In this document: positions 8,692 through 15,929 of the stretch, in pieces
Layout: the number at the start of each line of letters is the position of its first letter
Numbering within the stretch: position 1 is the first letter of the stretch
Source of the DNA: a bacterium HR33
Lineage (GTDB): Bacteria > Gemmatimonadota > Gemmatimonadetes > Gemmatimonadales > GWC2-71-9
DNA length: 64,000 nucleotides
Assembly (NCBI GenBank): GCA_002923375.1
Contig: BEIJ01000001.1
Coordinates: 1 to 64,000 of the forward strand
Direction: 5' to 3'
Translations under genes and position numbers: made by a program
Notes under the pieces: model-generated
What the model was told of the DNA's origin: nothing
Database searches by the model: none
What the model saw: the letters and a program-made list of their open reading frames with translations, nothing else

Positions 8692-8731
8692 TTGCTTTTT
8701 ACGGAGGTCCGTAGTAATGATTATTACTACG
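8692..8731 (+). promoter_or_regulatory. Candidate promoter with overlapping palindromic operator
   Basis: TTGCTT at 8692-8697 could be a -35 box, with TAATGA at 8715-8720 as a weak -10 after 17 bp. The -10 lies inside a perfect inverted repeat: CGTAGTAAT (8710-8718), 4-nt GATT, ATTACTACG (8723-8731). A second small palindrome, ACGGA-GG-TCCGT, occupies 8701-8712. This AT-rich island is striking in GC-rich DNA. It is 36 bp upstream of the oxidoreductase start, so the TrmB-like regulator of the same operon is the obvious candidate binder (inference). Confidence 0.55.
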
Positions 8732-8767
8732 TCAGTACGGTAGAGGAGACCAGCTGGGCCCGGCGAC

Positions 8768-9943
8768 ATGCGGTACAGATACCTGATAATCGGCGGCGGG
8801 ATGAGCGCCCACGCGGCAGCGCGCGGCATCAGAGAGCTTGACCGGGACGGATCCATTGCGATTTTGAGCAGCGAGACCCATCCCCCGTACAATCGCCCTC
8901 TTCTCTCCAAGGGCCTCTGGAAGGGTAAGCCCTTGGAGCGGATCTGGCTCCGCCACGAGAAGCTGAACCTGGATCTCCACCTAGGCCGAACCGTCAAGGC
9001 CTTGGACCTAAAGCTGAAACAAGCTGTGGATGGCGAGGGACAGACCTATTCGTTCGATAAACTGCTCCTGGCCACCGGCGGCCGCCCGCGGCGCCTGGAC
9101 AACGACAGGGTGATCTATTTCCGAACTCTGGACGACTACCTGGCCCTGCGCGACATGGCGGAGCAGCACAGGGAGTTTCTGGTGATCGGCGGAGGCTTTA
9201 TCGGCTCCGAAATCGCCGCCGCCCTCGCCTCCAACGGCAAGCAGGTGACCCTGGTCTTCCCCGAAGCCGGCATCGGCGCGAGGATCTTCCCGCCGGGCCT
9301 GTCGGGCTTCCTCAACCAGTACTACCGGGAGAAGGGCGTGAAGGTTATTCCCGGGTGCGCGGTAAAGGCGGTCGAAGCCCACAACGGGCGGTTCCGCACC
9401 CACTTGGATCACGGCGACCCGATCGACACGGATGGGGTGATAGCAGGACTCGGAATCTCACCCAATTCGGAGCTGGCGGAACAAGCGGGCCTGCCAGCCG
9501 ACAACGGGATCGAGGTGGATCTGAAACTGCGGACCGGGCATCCGGACGTGTATGCCGCAGGCGACGTCGCCCGATTCTACAATCCCGCGCTGGGCATCTC
9601 GATCCGAGTGGAACACGAGGACAATGCCCTGACCCAAGGCCGCCTCGCCGGCCGGAACATGGCCGGGGCGGAAGAAGAATACACTCATCTCCCCTTCTTT
9701 TACTCCGACCTGTTCGAGCTGGGTTACGAGGCGGTGGGCGAGCTGGACCCGCGGCAGCAAGTGGTGGAGGACTGGGAAGAGCCATACCGCAGGGGCGTGG
9801 TCTATTACTTGAGTCAGGGGCGAGTGAGAGGAGTGTTGCTGTGGAATGTATGGGGAGCCCTTGAAGCGGCTCGCGAGCTGATCTCCCAGCCGGGGCCCTT
9901 TCAGCCAGCCGACCTCAAAGGCCGCATCCAAGGCAAATCCTGA
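8768..9943 (+). CDS. FAD-dependent pyridine nucleotide-disulphide-type oxidoreductase
   Basis: The 391-residue protein has an N-terminal FAD Rossmann motif (IIGGGMSAHAA, residues 7-17), the family signature PPYNRPLLSK (39-48), a central NAD(P)-binding GGGFIGSE (141-148), and the second FAD motif YAAGDVA near 261. This matches rubredoxin/ferredoxin reductases and the flavoprotein part of AIF-like enzymes, which pass electrons from NAD(P)H to a small redox partner. No partner ferredoxin or rubredoxin gene is adjacent. The next gene is a TrmB-like regulator 4 bp downstream, suggesting an autoregulated operon. No good Shine-Dalgarno lies at ideal distance; GAGGAG is 19 nt upstream. Confidence 0.9.
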   Translation: MRYRYLIIGGGMSAHAAARGIRELDRDGSIAILSSETHPPYNRPLLSKGLWKGKPLERIWLRHEKLNLDLHLGRTVKALDLKLKQAVDGEGQTYSFDKLLLATGGRPRRLDNDRVIYFRTLDDYLALRDMAEQHREFLVIGGGFIGSEIAAALASNGKQVTLVFPEAGIGARIFPPGLSGFLNQYYREKGVKVIPGCAVKAVEAHNGRFRTHLDHGDPIDTDGVIAGLGISPNSELAEQAGLPADNGIEVDLKLRTGHPDVYAAGDVARFYNPALGISIRVEHEDNALTQGRLAGRNMAGAEEEYTHLPFFYSDLFELGYEAVGELDPRQQVVEDWEEPYRRGVVYYLSQGRVRGVLLWNVWGALEAARELISQPGPFQPADLKGRIQGKS

Positions 9944-9947
9944 GAAG

Positions 9948-10766
9948 GTGTCGGCGGAATCGAAACTCCAAGCTCTGGGACTGACCGAAGCCGAAGCCCG
10001 GGCCTACCTCACCCTCTTGCGGTTCGGAAGCCTGAGCGGGTACGAACTGGCCCGCCGATCCGGGATTCCCCGGCCCAACGTCTACCCCGCCCTCAGGCGC
10101 CTAGAAGATCGCGGAGCGATCGTCCGCATAGAGACCCCCGGAGGCAGGCGCTACGAAGCCGTGCCGCCGGGCGACTTCCTCGCCGGCATGGCCCTCGGGA
10201 TGGAGCGGTCCCTTCGAGAAGCACGAAAAGCCTTGCAGGCACTGGAAGCCCCTCTCGAGGAAGCGCCGGTTTGGAGTCTCGCGGGACGAGAAGCGGTACT
10301 GGCCCATGCGCGGCAACTGTTGGCCTCGGCCCGGCGCGAGGCCGTCATCGCGCTATGGCCCACCGAGGCCGTGGAAGTGGCCGAGGCTGCCGACCTAGCA
10401 GCCAAGCGGGGGATTTCGATCTCCACTTTGTGCCTCAACGCGTGCAGCCCGGAGTGCGGGGGATGCCGCGGCACCCTGTACCCTTACCGGGTAGGCCCCG
10501 AAGCTCGAAGCCGCTGGTTGGTAGTGGCGGTGGACGAAACCGAAGCTCTGGCGGCCGAACTGGGCCCGGAGGAACAGGCCCGCGGGATGCGCGCCAGCCG
10601 AGGAATAGTTGCGGCCTTGGTGCTGGAGTATCTGCGCCACAGCATCGCTTTGGCGGAGCTGCTGGAGCACGCCGCCCTGGGACGGACTCAGCTGCGAACC
10701 GTTCCCGCTGAACCGCGAGGCTGGCTGGAAACCATCCGCCGCAGACTGAGATCGAAACCGGGATAA
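9948..10766 (+). CDS. TrmB-family transcriptional regulator with Cys-cluster effector domain
   Basis: The 272-residue protein starts with GTG four bases after the oxidoreductase stop. Residues about 1-75 form a winged helix typical of TrmB (LGLTEAEARAYLTLLRFG, IPRPNVYPALRRLEDRG). The C-terminal part resembles the phospholipase-D-like effector domain, and contains four cysteines, Cys162, Cys166, Cys170 and Cys173, in CLNACSPECGGC. Such a cluster could bind Zn or an Fe-S centre, or act as a thiol switch; this is inference. TrmB proteins are best known as sugar sensors in archaea, but the neighbouring flavoprotein suggests a redox or metal cue here. Confidence 0.88.
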   Translation: MSAESKLQALGLTEAEARAYLTLLRFGSLSGYELARRSGIPRPNVYPALRRLEDRGAIVRIETPGGRRYEAVPPGDFLAGMALGMERSLREARKALQALEAPLEEAPVWSLAGREAVLAHARQLLASARREAVIALWPTEAVEVAEAADLAAKRGISISTLCLNACSPECGGCRGTLYPYRVGPEARSRWLVVAVDETEALAAELGPEEQARGMRASRGIVAALVLEYLRHSIALAELLEHAALGRTQLRTVPAEPRGWLETIRRRLRSKPG

Positions 10767-10787
10767 CCATTTCCAGGAGGTGCGACG

Positions 10788-11120
10788 ATGATCACGGTCT
10801 CTCTGGTTCTCTTCGCCGTAGCGGCGATCGTGGGCGTGGCCATGGCGGTTCGACTGCTCCGCAAGCAGCAACTTGCTTGGGGATCCACCATTGTGCACGG
10901 AGCGGCGGCAGCGGCGGCTCTGGTGCTGGTGCTGTTAGCGTTCCTGCGAGGCGAGACCAGGCTGGGAACGCCCTTGGCGCTCTTCGTCGTGGCGGCTTTG
11001 GGGGGATTCGTTCTGGTATCGTTCCACCTGCGCCAGAAACCGCATCCCATTCCCCTGGCCGTAGTTCACGGACTGGTGGCGGCAACCGGGTTCGTGCTTC
11101 TCCTTCTGGCGGTAATCTGA
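10788..11120 (+). CDS. Small four-helix membrane protein
   Basis: The 110-residue protein has an excellent AGGAGGT Shine-Dalgarno at 10774-10780. Four hydrophobic stretches are visible: about 2-20, 33-52, 62-80 and 91-109. Two conserved-looking pairs, IVHG and VVHG, sit at the start of helices 2 and 4, suggesting an internal duplication. I do not recognise the family. The spacing to the regulator gene (21 bp) and the DUF2231 gene (28 bp) places it in the same operon, perhaps as part of a membrane redox unit (inference). Confidence 0.75.
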   Translation: MITVSLVLFAVAAIVGVAMAVRLLRKQQLAWGSTIVHGAAAAAALVLVLLAFLRGETRLGTPLALFVVAALGGFVLVSFHLRQKPHPIPLAVVHGLVAATGFVLLLLAVI

Positions 11121-11148
11121 TCCGGGAAACCGGCAACTGCCTTCGGCC

Positions 11149-11613
11149 ATGCAACCGCGCCCGTTCAAGGTTCTGGGTCACCGCCCCCACCCGGCACTTA
11201 CGGATTTTCCTATCGTCCTGTTCACCTTGGCTTGGGTTGCAGAGGTCGCTTACCGTGTGGTGCCCGGAAGGGTTCCGGGCGACTGGCCCGAGTGGCTCCT
11301 CGCGCTGGGGCTGCTGGCAGCCCTGCCCACCGCGGCCACCGGGTTGTGGGACTACATCTGCCTTCCCTCCGGACACTCGGCACAGCCCACTGCGGTGCGC
11401 CACCTGGCGCTCGTGGCTGCGGCCCTCGCAGCTTTCGGTATCAGCTGGATCTTACATTTTACCAAGGGACCATCAATCTACACCCTCCTTCTGGGCACCG
11501 GCGGCGAGATCCTGCTGCTGGCCGGAGGGTGGTACGGTGGTGAGCTCGTCTTCCGGTACCGTGTGGGGGTGGATCCCCAGGGCGGCGGTCCGTCGGAACC
11601 ACAGGGAGATTAG
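11149..11613 (+). CDS. DUF2231 family membrane protein
   Basis: The 154-residue protein begins with the DUF2231 hallmark GHRPHPALTDFPIVLF, followed by four hydrophobic helices at roughly 18-36, 48-64, 84-102 and 114-132. Members are small membrane proteins, often near cytochrome or redox genes, with unknown biochemical role. The His pair in the first motif could bind metal or heme, but this is not established. It ends the small operon begun by the oxidoreductase and is followed by a tRNA-Ser gene. Confidence 0.85.
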   Translation: MQPRPFKVLGHRPHPALTDFPIVLFTLAWVAEVAYRVVPGRVPGDWPEWLLALGLLAALPTAATGLWDYICLPSGHSAQPTAVRHLALVAAALAAFGISWILHFTKGPSIYTLLLGTGGEILLLAGGWYGGELVFRYRVGVDPQGGGPSEPQGD

Positions 11614-11679
11614 CTGAGCGATCTTCGGACTTCCGAGAATTGAGAATTGTGATTAGGATTGCTTCGAGTCGGCCTTCGA

Positions 11680-11770
11680 GGAGAGGTGGCCGAGTGGCTG
11701 AAGGCGGCGGTTTGCTAAACCGTTATACGGGCTAAAACCCGTATCGGGGGTTCGAATCCCCCCCTCTCCG
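11680..11770 (+). tRNA. tRNA-Ser (GCU anticodon)
   Basis: Acceptor arms GGAGAGG (11680-11686) and CCTCTCC (11763-11769) pair, with discriminator G at 11770. The anticodon stem GCGGT/ACCGT encloses TTGCTAA, giving anticodon GCT. The long variable arm ATACGGG-ctaaa-ACCCGTAT and canonical T arm GGGGGTTCGAATCCCCC confirm a class II serine tRNA. CCA is not encoded. Confidence 0.97.
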
Positions 11771-11790
11771 TTCGAACGACCCACGCGCCA

Positions 11791-11840
11791 GCGCCCGGTC
11801 CCGCCCGCCGTGGTGCCTGACGGTGTCCGGGACCGGGCGC
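11791..11840 (+). promoter_or_regulatory. Long hairpin in the gltX leader
   Basis: GCGCCCGGTCCCG (11791-11803) pairs perfectly with CGGGACCGGGCGC (11828-11840), a 13-bp GC-rich stem. The 24-nt loop holds an inner CCGT/ACGG stem. The hairpin lies between tRNA-Ser and gltX, ending 22 nt before the gltX ATG. No T run follows, so processing, mRNA stability or translational control is more likely than simple termination. Confidence 0.6.
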
Positions 11841-11862
11841 GCCGCTCCCATATCCTGAGCCC

Positions 11863-13194
11863 ATGAACCAAGCAACCGAGGTCCGCGTAAGGTTCGCTCC
11901 GTCACCTACCGGCTATCTCCACGTCGGCGGAGCCAGAACCGCTCTGTTCAACTGGCTTTTCGCCCGAAAGTCGCACGGCAAATTCCTGCTCCGAATAGAA
12001 GACACCGACCGCCAGCGGTCCACCGACGAACACACCCGGGTGATCCTGGAAGGTCTCTCCTGGCTAGGCCTCGACTGGGACGAAGAGGTCGTCTTCCAGG
12101 GAGCTCGGGCCGAAAGGCACAGAGAAGTGGCCGAGCGACTGCTCCGCGAAGGATCGGCCTACGAAGACGAAGGCGCCCTCCGGTTCCGCATGCCCGAGGG
12201 CGAGATCGCCTTCGACGACCTGGTGTACGGTCGCATCACCTTCAAAGGAGAAGACATCAAAGACTGGGTCATCCTCCGCTCCGACCGCACCCCCACCTAC
12301 AATTTCTCGGTAGTGGTGGACGACATCGATATGAAGATCACCCACGTCATGCGAGGCGATGACCACCTTTCCAACACACCCAAGCAAATCGCGGTGTACC
12401 GGGCCCTCGGCGCTCCTCTGCCCCGGTTCGCCCACGTGCCCATGATCCACGGGCCGGACGGGAAAAAACTTTCCAAGCGCCATGGTGCCACCGCGGTGGC
12501 CGACTACCGGAAACTCGGAATCCTACCGGCGGCAATGCGAAACTTCCTGGCACTCCTAGGCTGGAACCCGGGAGACGATCGGGAACTGTTCTTCGACGTA
12601 AACGAACTGATCGAGGCCTTTTCCATAGAAAAGATCCAAAAAAAGGCGGCGATCTTCGACCTCAAAAAACTTTACTGGATGAACGGGCAGTACATTCAGC
12701 GGACCCCGCCGGAAGAACTGTTACCCTTGGTGGAACCGGAACTGGAGGCGCTGGGGATGATCCCGGCGGCAATACCCCGGGAGACGCTGCTCCGCGCTGT
12801 GGAAGTGCAGCGGGAGCGGGCTCGAACCACGATCGAGCTGGCTCGGAGAGTAGCCATAAGGTTCGACGCACGGCTGATCGAAAGGGACGAAAAGGCGGAA
12901 AGGCTGATCGCGGAAAATCCGGCTCGGTTCCGCGAAGTGCTGCAGGAAGTGGCGTCGCGACTGGAAGACCTACCGGACCCCGAGTGGCAACCGGAGCGGC
13001 TGGAAGCGGAACTACGAGCGCTGGCCGAGGAGCGGGGAGAAAAACCGGCAGCGGTGTTTCAACCGGTGAGAGTGGCTCTCACCGGAAGCACGGTTTCGGA
13101 ACCGGTAAATTTGCTGCTAGCGGTGGTGGGGAAAGCCGAAACGCTGAAGCGGCTCCGAGCCGCTCGGGAGTGGACTGCTCCCGCACCCTCTTAG
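11863..13194 (+). CDS. gltX: Glutamyl-tRNA synthetase
   Basis: The 443-residue protein is a class I aminoacyl-tRNA synthetase. The HIGH-equivalent motif lies in FAPSPTGYLHVGGARTALFN near the N-terminus, and the KMSKS-equivalent is KKLSKRHGA near residue 204. It charges tRNA-Glu with glutamate in the cytoplasm. The C-terminal anticodon-binding domain is somewhat short (bacterial enzymes are usually about 470). Because a GlnRS gene lies next door, convergent, this GluRS is expected to be discriminating, i.e. specific for tRNA-Glu (inference). The leader carries a 13-bp hairpin. Confidence 0.96.
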   Translation: MNQATEVRVRFAPSPTGYLHVGGARTALFNWLFARKSHGKFLLRIEDTDRQRSTDEHTRVILEGLSWLGLDWDEEVVFQGARAERHREVAERLLREGSAYEDEGALRFRMPEGEIAFDDLVYGRITFKGEDIKDWVILRSDRTPTYNFSVVVDDIDMKITHVMRGDDHLSNTPKQIAVYRALGAPLPRFAHVPMIHGPDGKKLSKRHGATAVADYRKLGILPAAMRNFLALLGWNPGDDRELFFDVNELIEAFSIEKIQKKAAIFDLKKLYWMNGQYIQRTPPEELLPLVEPELEALGMIPAAIPRETLLRAVEVQRERARTTIELARRVAIRFDARLIERDEKAERLIAENPARFREVLQEVASRLEDLPDPEWQPERLEAELRALAEERGEKPAAVFQPVRVALTGSTVSEPVNLLLAVVGKAETLKRLRAAREWTAPAPS

Positions 13195-13256
13195 CGCCAC
13201 CCCGCCTGCCGGTCAGGGGTTCGAAAATCGGCACCTGCGATCCCTGCGGCCACGCG

Positions 13257-14969
13257 TCAGGACGCCTTCCCGGTCGAACTCTCCAGCGCCAGTCTCTCCT
13301 GGATCTTGGCCCAGGTATCCCGCAGCGTAACCGTCCGATTGAAAACCGGGGATCCGGGACGCGAATCTACCGGATCGCTGATGAAGTAGCCCTGCCTCTC
13401 GAACTGATATCGGGTACCCGGCGGATCGTCCTTGACGCTGGGCTCCACCACACTGTCCTTGAGCACCACCAACGACTCCGGGTTCAACGCCGCCGTGAAG
13501 TCTTCTCCTTCGGCCACGTCGTCTGGATTGGCTTTGAGGAACAGGCGATCGTACAGCCTCACCTCGCAGGGGATCGCGTGCTTGGCGGAAACCCAGTGTA
13601 TGGTACCCTTCACCTTTCTTCCATCCGGAGCCTCGCCTCCGCGACTGGCCGGATCGTAGGTACAATGAACTTCCAGGATCTCGCCGGTAGAGGGATCCTT
13701 TACCACATCCACGCACCTGACCAGATAAGCGTACCGCAACCGGACTTCTCGTCCCGGAGCCAGGCGGAAGTATCCCTTTGGCGGATCCTCCATGAAGTCG
13801 TCGCGCTCGATGAAAAGCTCCCGCGAGAAAGGCACGGGCCGCGACCCTTCCTTTCCGATGTCCCGCGGGTAGTAAGGCGCCTCTAGCTCCTCGGTTCGAT
13901 CCTCTGGATAGTTCACGATCACCAACTTGAGCGGCCGGAGCACGCACATGACCCTCGGCACCTTGGGGTTGAGATCCTCCCTGATGCAGTGCTCCAGCTT
14001 GGCGATGTCCACCCTGCTATCGGCCCGGGCCACTCCGATCATCTCGCAAAACCGCCGGATCGCCTCCGGCGTCACGCCCCGCCGCCTGAGGCCCGCTATG
14101 GTGGGCATCCGGGGATCGTCCCAGCCGCTCACGTGTCCTTCCTCCACCAGCCGGATGAGCCGGCGCTTGCTCAAAACCGTGTAGTCCAGGTTGAGCCGGG
14201 CGAACTCTATCTGCTGCGGCGGCCGCTCGATCCCCACCTCCCGCAGGATCCAGTCATAGAGCTCCCGGTTGTCTTTGAACTCCAGAGTGCAAAGGGAGTG
14301 AGTTATCCCCTCGATCGCATCCGACAGGCAATGAGCAAAGTCGTACATCGGATAGATGCACCAAGTATCGCCGGTGCGATAATGCGTCGCATGCCGGATC
14401 CGGTAGAGAATCGGATCCCGCATCAGCATGTTGGGATGGGCCATGTCGATCTTGGCGCGGAGCACATGAGCGCCGTCCGGGAACTCGCCCGCCCGCATCC
14501 TCCGGAACAAATCGAGGTTCTCCTCCACCGAACGGTTGCGATACGGACTCTCCACCCCGGGGGTGTTTACCGTTCCCCGGTTGCGGCGGATCTCCTCTTC
14601 GCTCTGGCTGTCAACGTACGCTTTCCCCGCCTCGATCAGCTGCACGGCGTACTGGTAAAGTCGCTCGAAGTAATCGGAAGCAAAGTAGAGGCGGTCTTCC
14701 CAATCGTATCCCAACCACTTCACGTCCCGCTGGATCGCCTCCACATAACGGATGTCCTCGGTAGTGGGATTGGTGTCGTCGAAACGAAGATTGCACAATC
14801 CCCCGAACTCCTGCGCCACCCCGAAGTTGAGCACTATGGACTTGGCGTGGCCGATGTGCAGGAAGCCGTTCGGCTCGGGGGGAAAGCGGGTCCGCACCGG
14901 CCGACCGAACTTGCCGGTGCGCACGTCCTCCGCCACGATCGCTCTTATGAAATCACTCTTGGGAGCCAT
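13257..14969 (-). CDS. glnS: Glutaminyl-tRNA synthetase
   Basis: The 570-residue protein has the GlnRS motif [17 protein letters not shown] (HIGH), [23 protein letters not shown], and KMSKS-like TVLSKRRL. It couples glutamine to tRNA-Gln directly. In many bacteria glutamine is instead put on tRNA by GatCAB, so GlnRS presence is informative about lineage; Gemmatimonadota members and proteobacteria are known to carry it. A TTG at 14978 is in frame but ATG 14969 with GGA seven nt upstream is preferred. It converges on gltX with 62 bp between. Confidence 0.95.
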   Translation of the reverse strand: MAPKSDFIRAIVAEDVRTGKFGRPVRTRFPPEPNGFLHIGHAKSIVLNFGVAQEFGGLCNLRFDDTNPTTEDIRYVEAIQRDVKWLGYDWEDRLYFASDYFERLYQYAVQLIEAGKAYVDSQSEEEIRRNRGTVNTPGVESPYRNRSVEENLDLFRRMRAGEFPDGAHVLRAKIDMAHPNMLMRDPILYRIRHATHYRTGDTWCIYPMYDFAHCLSDAIEGITHSLCTLEFKDNRELYDWILREVGIERPPQQIEFARLNLDYTVLSKRRLIRLVEEGHVSGWDDPRMPTIAGLRRRGVTPEAIRRFCEMIGVARADSRVDIAKLEHCIREDLNPKVPRVMCVLRPLKLVIVNYPEDRTEELEAPYYPRDIGKEGSRPVPFSRELFIERDDFMEDPPKGYFRLAPGREVRLRYAYLVRCVDVVKDPSTGEILEVHCTYDPASRGGEAPDGRKVKGTIHWVSAKHAIPCEVRLYDRLFLKANPDDVAEGEDFTAALNPESLVVLKDSVVEPSVKDDPPGTRYQFERQGYFISDPVDSRPGSPVFNRTVTLRDTWAKIQERLALESSTGKAS

Positions 14970-15038
14970 AGTTTCCAACCGCTTGAATGATACGTCGGAA
15001 GAGCCCGTCGGCGAAGAGGGGTCAAGAGGGACCGGCGC

Positions 15039-15929
15039 TCAGGGTATGATCGTATCCCGGGCAACACGAGCCCGCTGCTGCCGTTCCTCCTCCTTCCGCT
15101 TGCGCAATTCCTTTACGTACCGCTGGAACTCGGCGGCCGTCTCGGCCCGGCGGGCGGCCTCCAGCAGATCTTGGCGCATGCGCATCAGCTCCTGGGCCGC
15201 CCGCGCCTGATCGAAGTTGTATCCACCCTGAGGCAGAGGGAGCAACGCCAGCAACGCAGCGGGGAGTTTGATATCGCCCAGATAGATCCACTTGGCATCT
15301 ATTCCCCACGTCTTCCCGGCGATCTCCGTGGTCCAGGCGGGTGCCGAGGGCGGGGCGAACGAATCCGGCGGCATGGTGTCCAGAAAGGCCATCAGCCGTT
15401 CGGTAGCCAGCCTCTCCAGGGTCTCCACCCCCGGCCTCGCCGCAACGGCTTCACCCTCGGCAGGGGGCAAAGGACGTCCCAACTCCAGGATATCGACCGG
15501 AGGCACCCACAAGCGCCCGGTCCCGTAGGCCGGTCCCAACCTGCGCCGGGTTCCGATCGCCGCCACCGGAGGTCGGGGAACCGTGTCTCGAACCGCGGCC
15601 TGCTGCCCTTCCCGTCCCGCCGGCTCCTCCACCACCGACGGCCGCGCCACCAACCCTGTCCGGGAAGTTTCCCTTCGCTCTCGGCCCCGCTCACCGGGCG
15701 GCAAGGGTGTGAGATAGGCAATCGGCCCCGCCTCCGGAGACCCTTCCTCCAGAGGCATCAGCACCAAGCCCTCGCTGCGGCGCTCCGGTTGCGGCAGCGA
15801 TAGAAGCGCCAGCAAAGCCAGGACGTGCAGCACCAGACTGAAGGCGACCCAGCCCGCGGCCTCCCGGATCTTCCAGCCATCACCCCCAGGCAATACGGAG
15901 GGCGGTGAGAAAAGCCAGACCGGCCTCAT
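15039..15929 (-). CDS. Inner-membrane protein with TonB-like N-terminus, function unknown
   Basis: The 296-residue protein has one transmembrane helix at about 27-48 (VAFSLVLHVLALLALLSL), then a Pro/Arg-rich periplasmic stretch to about 180, and a C-terminal helical region from about 235 rich in Arg/Glu (coiled-coil-like). The N-terminal layout resembles TonB or TolA anchors, but no TonB C-terminal domain is present. It is last in the overlapping operon: its ATG overlaps the stop of the JAB-DinG gene as ATGA. Confidence 0.7.
   Translation of the reverse strand: MRPVWLFSPPSVLPGGDGWKIREAAGWVAFSLVLHVLALLALLSLPQPERRSEGLVLMPLEEGSPEAGPIAYLTPLPPGERGRERRETSRTGLVARPSVVEEPAGREGQQAAVRDTVPRPPVAAIGTRRRLGPAYGTGRLWVPPVDILELGRPLPPAEGEAVAARPGVETLERLATERLMAFLDTMPPDSFAPPSAPAWTTEIAGKTWGIDAKWIYLGDIKLPAALLALLPLPQGGYNFDQARAAQELMRMRQDLLEAARRAETAAEFQRYVKELRKRKEEERQQRARVARDTIIP

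Noticed and set aside
12984-13886. Open frame of 300 codons spanning the gltX-glnS junction
   Set aside because: It overlaps both synthetase genes out of frame or antisense and shows no domain features.
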